From Polyangia bacterium (GTDB lineage Bacteria; Myxococcota_A; Polyangia; Nannocystales; Nannocystaceae): a DNA stretch of 64,000 nucleotides. This document shows, piece after piece, positions 60,888 through 64,000 of the stretch. The position numbers were made by a program, and so were the translations under genes. The stretch spans positions 62,001-126,000 of the forward strand of contig JAUHWG010000017.1 in assembly GCA_030424595.1 (NCBI GenBank). Direction: 5' to 3'. The notes under the pieces were generated by a model, which ran no database searches, was not told the DNA's origin, and saw only the letters and a program-made list of their open reading frames with translations. Each line of letters starts with the position of its first letter. Position 1 is the stretch's first letter.

Positions 60888-62873
60888 CTAGCCTCGGGCT
60901 TCGTCGTGGATGAGCTGGCGGCCGAGCGCGAGGAGCGGAAGGCGGCCGAGCGGCGGCGTGCCGCGCTCGATCGTGAGGGGTCGACCGCGGCTGCGCCAGC
61001 GCCCCAGGATCGGGGCTTCTCGTCGGCGTATCGCCGCGCAGTGTCGGCACTCGCCGTCCGCTGCGGTGGTGTGGTTGACGATAATCCGCTCAGGGGTGAG
61101 GTCGGCCTTCTCCAGGCTCCGCAGGAGGTCGCAGGCCTCCTCTTCAGCCATCCAAGTCGGCAGGGTGACGACCCAGACCTGAGCCCGCTCAGGGTCGGCG
61201 AGGAGCGCCCGCAGCCGCTTGATCTGCTTGGAGAGGGCGATCAGACGGTCGCTGAGCTGGGGGAGGCGGATCGTCTCTCGGTACTTGATCAGGACCCGAA
61301 AGAACGCTCGGATCCAGGACTGGAGGAGCTGGGGGGTCCCGAGGAGGCGGAGAAAGTGGCCGGTCGCGGCGGTGTCGAGGACGATGAGGCGCTGTGGATC
61401 GTCGGCGAGAAGATCGATGATCTCGGCGATCGCGACGACCTCGTCGACGCCCGGCGGTGTGAGATCGAGGAGTCGCTCGAGCACCGCCCGGTCAAAGGTG
61501 AGATCGAGCCCCCCCAGGCGAGCCTCGAGCGCCGCCTCGAGCTCGTCGCGGTAGCGGTCGCGCCAGACCTCCCAGACGCCGGCGGCGTCGAGGGTGCGGG
61601 CGCTCAGGTGCTCGCCGATCGAGGTCAGCGCGGGTCCGACAGGGCGTTGAAGCACGCTCGTCAGGGAGGGAGCGGGGTCCGCCGAGAGGAGGATGACCTC
61701 GCGGGACTCGGCGGCCGCGAGGGCGAGCGCCGCCGCGACCGTGGTCTTGCCGACACCACCCTTTCCGGCGACGAGGATGAGCTCGACGGAGGGCTGGAGG
61801 GGCCGACCGTCCATCGCTCGCGCGGAGAGGCCGGCGACCGTCGGTATGTCCACCTCTTCGCGCGGAGCTGTGGCTGCGAGGAGCTCGGCGAGCCCGCGGT
61901 GGCCGAGCGGCTCCTGGTCGAGGAGCGGCGCCGTCAGGAGGTCGAGCCCGCGGAGTGAGGGGAGCGCCTCGACGATCGTCCGGAGCTGAGCCGCGCAGGA
62001 CCCGGCGCAGCGGCGACAGGAGCTCGGCGTCACCGTGCGGTTGAGGATGAGGGGGCCGGCCGGGATGGAGCGGCGCTGAAGCTCGTCGTAGAGCGCGACG
62101 CTCTCGCCCAGGCAGAGCGGCTCGGCGACGGCGACGATGACAAAGCGACACTCGGCGGAGGTCAGCAGCTCTTGGAGCCGTCGCACCTTGCCGCGGAGGT
62201 CGTCGATGAGCGCGTCGGTCTCGTCGGCTGTGTAGCCGCGAGCGAAGGTCTCCGCGAGGAAGCGGTGTTTGGCCAGGAGAGCGTCCAGGGCGTCGAGCCA
62301 ATGATCCGCGGTCCAGAGCGACCCGAGGAGTCGGGTCGTATGGCCATAGGGCGCGGTGTCGAGGATGACCCTGCGGTCGGGCTCTGCGGCGAGGAGGTCG
62401 GGGATCCGGAGGAGCGCGAGGAGCTCGTCGAGGCCGGGGGTCGAGAGGTCGAGGAGGTCGGCGATGTCCTCCTCGTCGAGGAAGGTGCCGCGCCTCGCGA
62501 TCTCCGCGAGCGTCGCGTCATGGGCCTCCTTGAAGGTGCGCAGGGCCCGGTCGGCGTCCACCTCCTCGACCTGGAGGTTGTCGGGGGGGCACTCTCCGGC
62601 GAAGGCGTCGGCGAGGGAGTGGGCCGGGTCGAGCGAGAGGAGGGAGACCGGGCGTCGCGGCTCGGTCCGCGCCCAGGCGTCCGCGAGGGCCGCGGCGAAG
62701 ACGGTCTTGCCGACGCCTCCACGCCCGCCGAAGAGAACCAGGCGGCTGTCGAGCGAGCTCAGCGGATGGGCTCGCTCGGGGGGGTCGACCGGCGTCGGCG
62801 CGGGGTTGAGGGAGTCGTGCCCCGAGCGCGACGAGGACGTGCTTCGAGCGGCGATCCTGTCGGCGACGGTCAC
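60888..62873 (-). CDS. tandem ArsA/Get3-type ATPase in the gas-vesicle operon
   Basis: This is a 661-residue protein from GTG 62873 with two ArsA/Get3 halves. Half one: P-loop GGRGGVGKT (49-57), switch I LDPAHSLADAF with the catalytic-position Asp89, switch II VILDTAPYGHTTRLLG, and a zinc-type CRRC (Cys286/Cys289). Half two: P-loop GKGGVGKTT (370-378), ADPAPSLTSVL with Ser406 where Asp is expected, LDTAATGHFLRLLG, and CRHC (Cys609/Cys612). The CxxC pairs fit Get3, the chaperone that carries membrane proteins, more than arsenite pumps. It lies 6 bp from gvpF/L and 8 bp from the GvpS-like gene. A role in handling hydrophobic Gvp proteins is inference. Confidence 0.88.
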   Translation of the reverse strand: MTVADRIAARSTSSSRSGHDSLNPAPTPVDPPERAHPLSSLDSRLVLFGGRGGVGKTVFAAALADAWARTEPRRPVSLLSLDPAHSLADAFAGECPPDNLQVEEVDADRALRTFKEAHDATLAEIARRGTFLDEEDIADLLDLSTPGLDELLALLRIPDLLAAEPDRRVILDTAPYGHTTRLLGSLWTADHWLDALDALLAKHRFLAETFARGYTADETDALIDDLRGKVRRLQELLTSAECRFVIVAVAEPLCLGESVALYDELQRRSIPAGPLILNRTVTPSSCRRCAGSCAAQLRTIVEALPSLRGLDLLTAPLLDQEPLGHRGLAELLAATAPREEVDIPTVAGLSARAMDGRPLQPSVELILVAGKGGVGKTTVAAALALAAAESREVILLSADPAPSLTSVLQRPVGPALTSIGEHLSARTLDAAGVWEVWRDRYRDELEAALEARLGGLDLTFDRAVLERLLDLTPPGVDEVVAIAEIIDLLADDPQRLIVLDTAATGHFLRLLGTPQLLQSWIRAFFRVLIKYRETIRLPQLSDRLIALSKQIKRLRALLADPERAQVWVVTLPTWMAEEEACDLLRSLEKADLTPERIIVNHTTAADGECRHCAAIRRREAPILGRWRSRGRPLTIERGTPPLGRLPLLALGRQLIHDEARG

Positions 62874-62879
62874 GGCTCG

Positions 62880-63623
62880 CTAGACCTCGAGCGCGAAGTC
62901 GACGAAGCTCGAGGGCGCCCAGGGACCGCTGACGCCGAAGGTGTAGCTCGCGTCGAAGCTCGAGGCTGCGTCGCCCACCGCCCGATCGAAGTCATCGTGA
63001 CGGCTGCGCTCGACGAGGCAGGCGAGGTTGAGCGCCTCCTTCTCGTCGCGGGGAGGATTGTTGCGAAGCTCGATGCCGTAGCGCTCGAAGACCGCCGAGA
63101 CCTCGTCGAAGATCCGCTCGCGTTCGTCTGTGATCACCTCCTCGAAGAACCGACCGAGGGCGATCCGCTGATCACGGGAGGCCTCGTGGACATCGCCGAG
63201 GTTGTCGCGGGCGGCCCGGAGATCGGGGCGGGTGGTCACGAAGAAGTCGAAGACGTTGGCGACGTCCCAGCGGATCCGCAGCCCCATCTCGACCTTACCG
63301 GCGACGTTGTCGAGCTGCTCTGCGAGGACGTCGTGGTTGCGCCTCAGGAGGGCGCCGACGGACTCGAGATCTGCGGCCACCATACCGAAGGCGATGGGGA
63401 GTACGGTCGTGTCCTCCATCATCTTCTTGATCACCTGCATGTGCGCCGCGAGGTTACGCCGCTCGGGTCGGACCTTGGGCCGGTTCATCTCGCTGACGAT
63501 CGCGACGAGCCCGTCGCTCGCAACCCGGCGGACCGGCTCACCGCCGAGGCCGAGCAGTCCCTCGCCGATCACCACGTCGTCGGTCGTGATCGCGTAGATG
63601 TACTGTCCGTGATTGTCATCCAT
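62880..63623 (-). CDS. gvpF: gas vesicle protein GvpF/GvpL
   Basis: This is a 247-residue GvpL/GvpF-family protein from ATG 63623, which gives the usual start MDDNHGQYIYAITTDDV. Typical stretches are VAIVSEMNRPKVRPERRNL, MMEDTTVLPIAFGMVAADLE, and the second ferredoxin-like half with VERSRHDDFDRAVGDAASSF and VSGPWAPSSFVDFALEV. Family members form the interface of the growing vesicle and bind GvpA. It is followed after 6 bp by the ArsA-like gene, so they are cotranscribed. Confidence 0.92.
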   Translation of the reverse strand: MDDNHGQYIYAITTDDVVIGEGLLGLGGEPVRRVASDGLVAIVSEMNRPKVRPERRNLAAHMQVIKKMMEDTTVLPIAFGMVAADLESVGALLRRNHDVLAEQLDNVAGKVEMGLRIRWDVANVFDFFVTTRPDLRAARDNLGDVHEASRDQRIALGRFFEEVITDERERIFDEVSAVFERYGIELRNNPPRDEKEALNLACLVERSRHDDFDRAVGDAASSFDASYTFGVSGPWAPSSFVDFALEV

Positions 63624-63687
63624 GAGCGTTACCGTCTCCGCCTGCACACCGGAGACCATGGTCGTGGATCCGGGCGGCGAGGCCAAG

Positions 63688-63999
63688 TCATCGTTGCGCG
63701 CCTTTCGGGCGCGATACATCGAGGGTCAAGCCGAGCACGTCAAAGGTGTGCGTGAGCGCTCGCGCTGCGCGGTCGCTCGCGAACTCGCGGACGCCAGCCT
63801 TCGCCTGCGCGACCGCGGCGCGAGCTCTGCTCCGGGCGCGGGAGAGGAGGCTCGGGGCTGCGTCCATCGGATCGCGTACGCCCAGTCGCGCGCGCACAGA
63901 GCCTACCCCGCGGTGGAGGAGGCGGCCTGCGATAGGGAGCGGGCCTCGCCGCAGGGGGAGTGTCAGGAGGCCTGAGGCCCTCGCGAAGAGGCCGCGGGC
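63688..63999 (-). CDS. truncated protein at the right edge, gas-vesicle operon, unknown
   Basis: The frame is open to the window edge, so the 5' end is missing. The visible 103 residues are Arg/Ala/Leu-rich with alternating hydrophobic and basic segments (GLFARASGLLTLPLRRGPLP and VAQAKAGVREFASDRAARAL), ending FDVLGLTLDVSRPKGAQR. No gas-vesicle family is recognised. It lies 64 bp upstream of gvpF/L on the same strand, which suggests membership in the operon. Confidence 0.45.
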   Translation of the reverse strand, partial: ARGLFARASGLLTLPLRRGPLPIAGRLLHRGVGSVRARLGVRDPMDAAPSLLSRARSRARAAVAQAKAGVREFASDRAARALTHTFDVLGLTLDVSRPKGAQR

Positions 64000-64000
64000 G

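Overview
The window is a high-GC, gene-dense bacterial chromosome segment that looks like a myxobacterium, most plausibly of the Nannocystaceae type. The reasons are: many lipoproteins with Thr/Ser/Gly-rich linkers, a protein of repeated CGDG...CDDGN disulfide units (myxobacterial Cys-rich repeats), a Ser/Thr kinase with a transmembrane tail, PATAN (DUF4388) and Roadblock/LC7 proteins, and several lone enzymes with eukaryote-like relatives. The taxonomic call is inference from gene content. No rRNA, tRNA, CRISPR array or intact insertion sequence was seen.

Layout. 0-7 kb: a truncated membrane protein, a small lipoprotein, a UspA protein, an acetate/succinate-type CoA-transferase, then a compact signalling group (two PATAN proteins, a Roadblock protein, a protoglobin) closed by a strong terminator. 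7-12 kb: one 1,723-residue sacsin-like ATPase ending in a DUF3883 domain. 12-20 kb: a Roadblock protein and a MerR-controlled czcCBA metal-efflux operon with a perfect MerR-type operator. 20-32 kb: a WG-repeat lipoprotein, adenine deaminase, DUF2891 lipoprotein, VOC protein, a lipoprotein ending in a uromodulin-like eight-cysteine (D8C) domain, CBS protein, PYROXD2-like oxidoreductase, an epimerase with a duplicated 3' end, and a membrane sulfatase. 32-37 kb: an McrBC restriction pair next to a decayed copy of a DUF6940 gene whose intact paralogue lies about 1.2 kb away. 37-41 kb: the RNA-repair locus rtcR / rtcBA with a good sigma-54 promoter before rtcB. 41-43 kb: a probable two-gene RiPP locus, in which a 78-residue peptide ending in HCS(HGS)8W sits directly upstream of a radical SAM/SPASM-like protein. 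43-50 kb: zinc-ribbon membrane protein, Ser/Thr kinase, vWA lipoprotein, PHM-like copper monooxygenase lipoprotein and a possible MBL-fold protein. 50-51 kb: a pair of about 400-bp inverted repeats around a transposase remnant. 51-58 kb: cytochrome P450, RND/MMPL exporter, 2OG-Fe(II) oxygenase and a TTGD-repeat lipoprotein. 58-64 kb: part of a gas-vesicle locus (gvpG, gvpK, two GvpA-superfamily proteins, gvpF/L) arranged as two convergent operons. It contains a tandem ArsA/Get3-type ATPase, and it runs off the right edge.

How genes work together. czcCBA is a complete tripartite efflux pump under a MerR sensor. rtcR senses RNA damage and drives rtcBA through sigma-54. The radical SAM protein is placed to modify the HGS-repeat peptide. 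In the gas-vesicle locus the Get3-like ATPase sits between gvpF/L and a GvpA-like gene, so it may act on hydrophobic shell proteins; that role is hypothesis. The most interesting candidates for undescribed biology are the HGS-repeat peptide/radical SAM pair, the Get3-like ATPase in the gas-vesicle locus, and the bacterial D8C lipoprotein.
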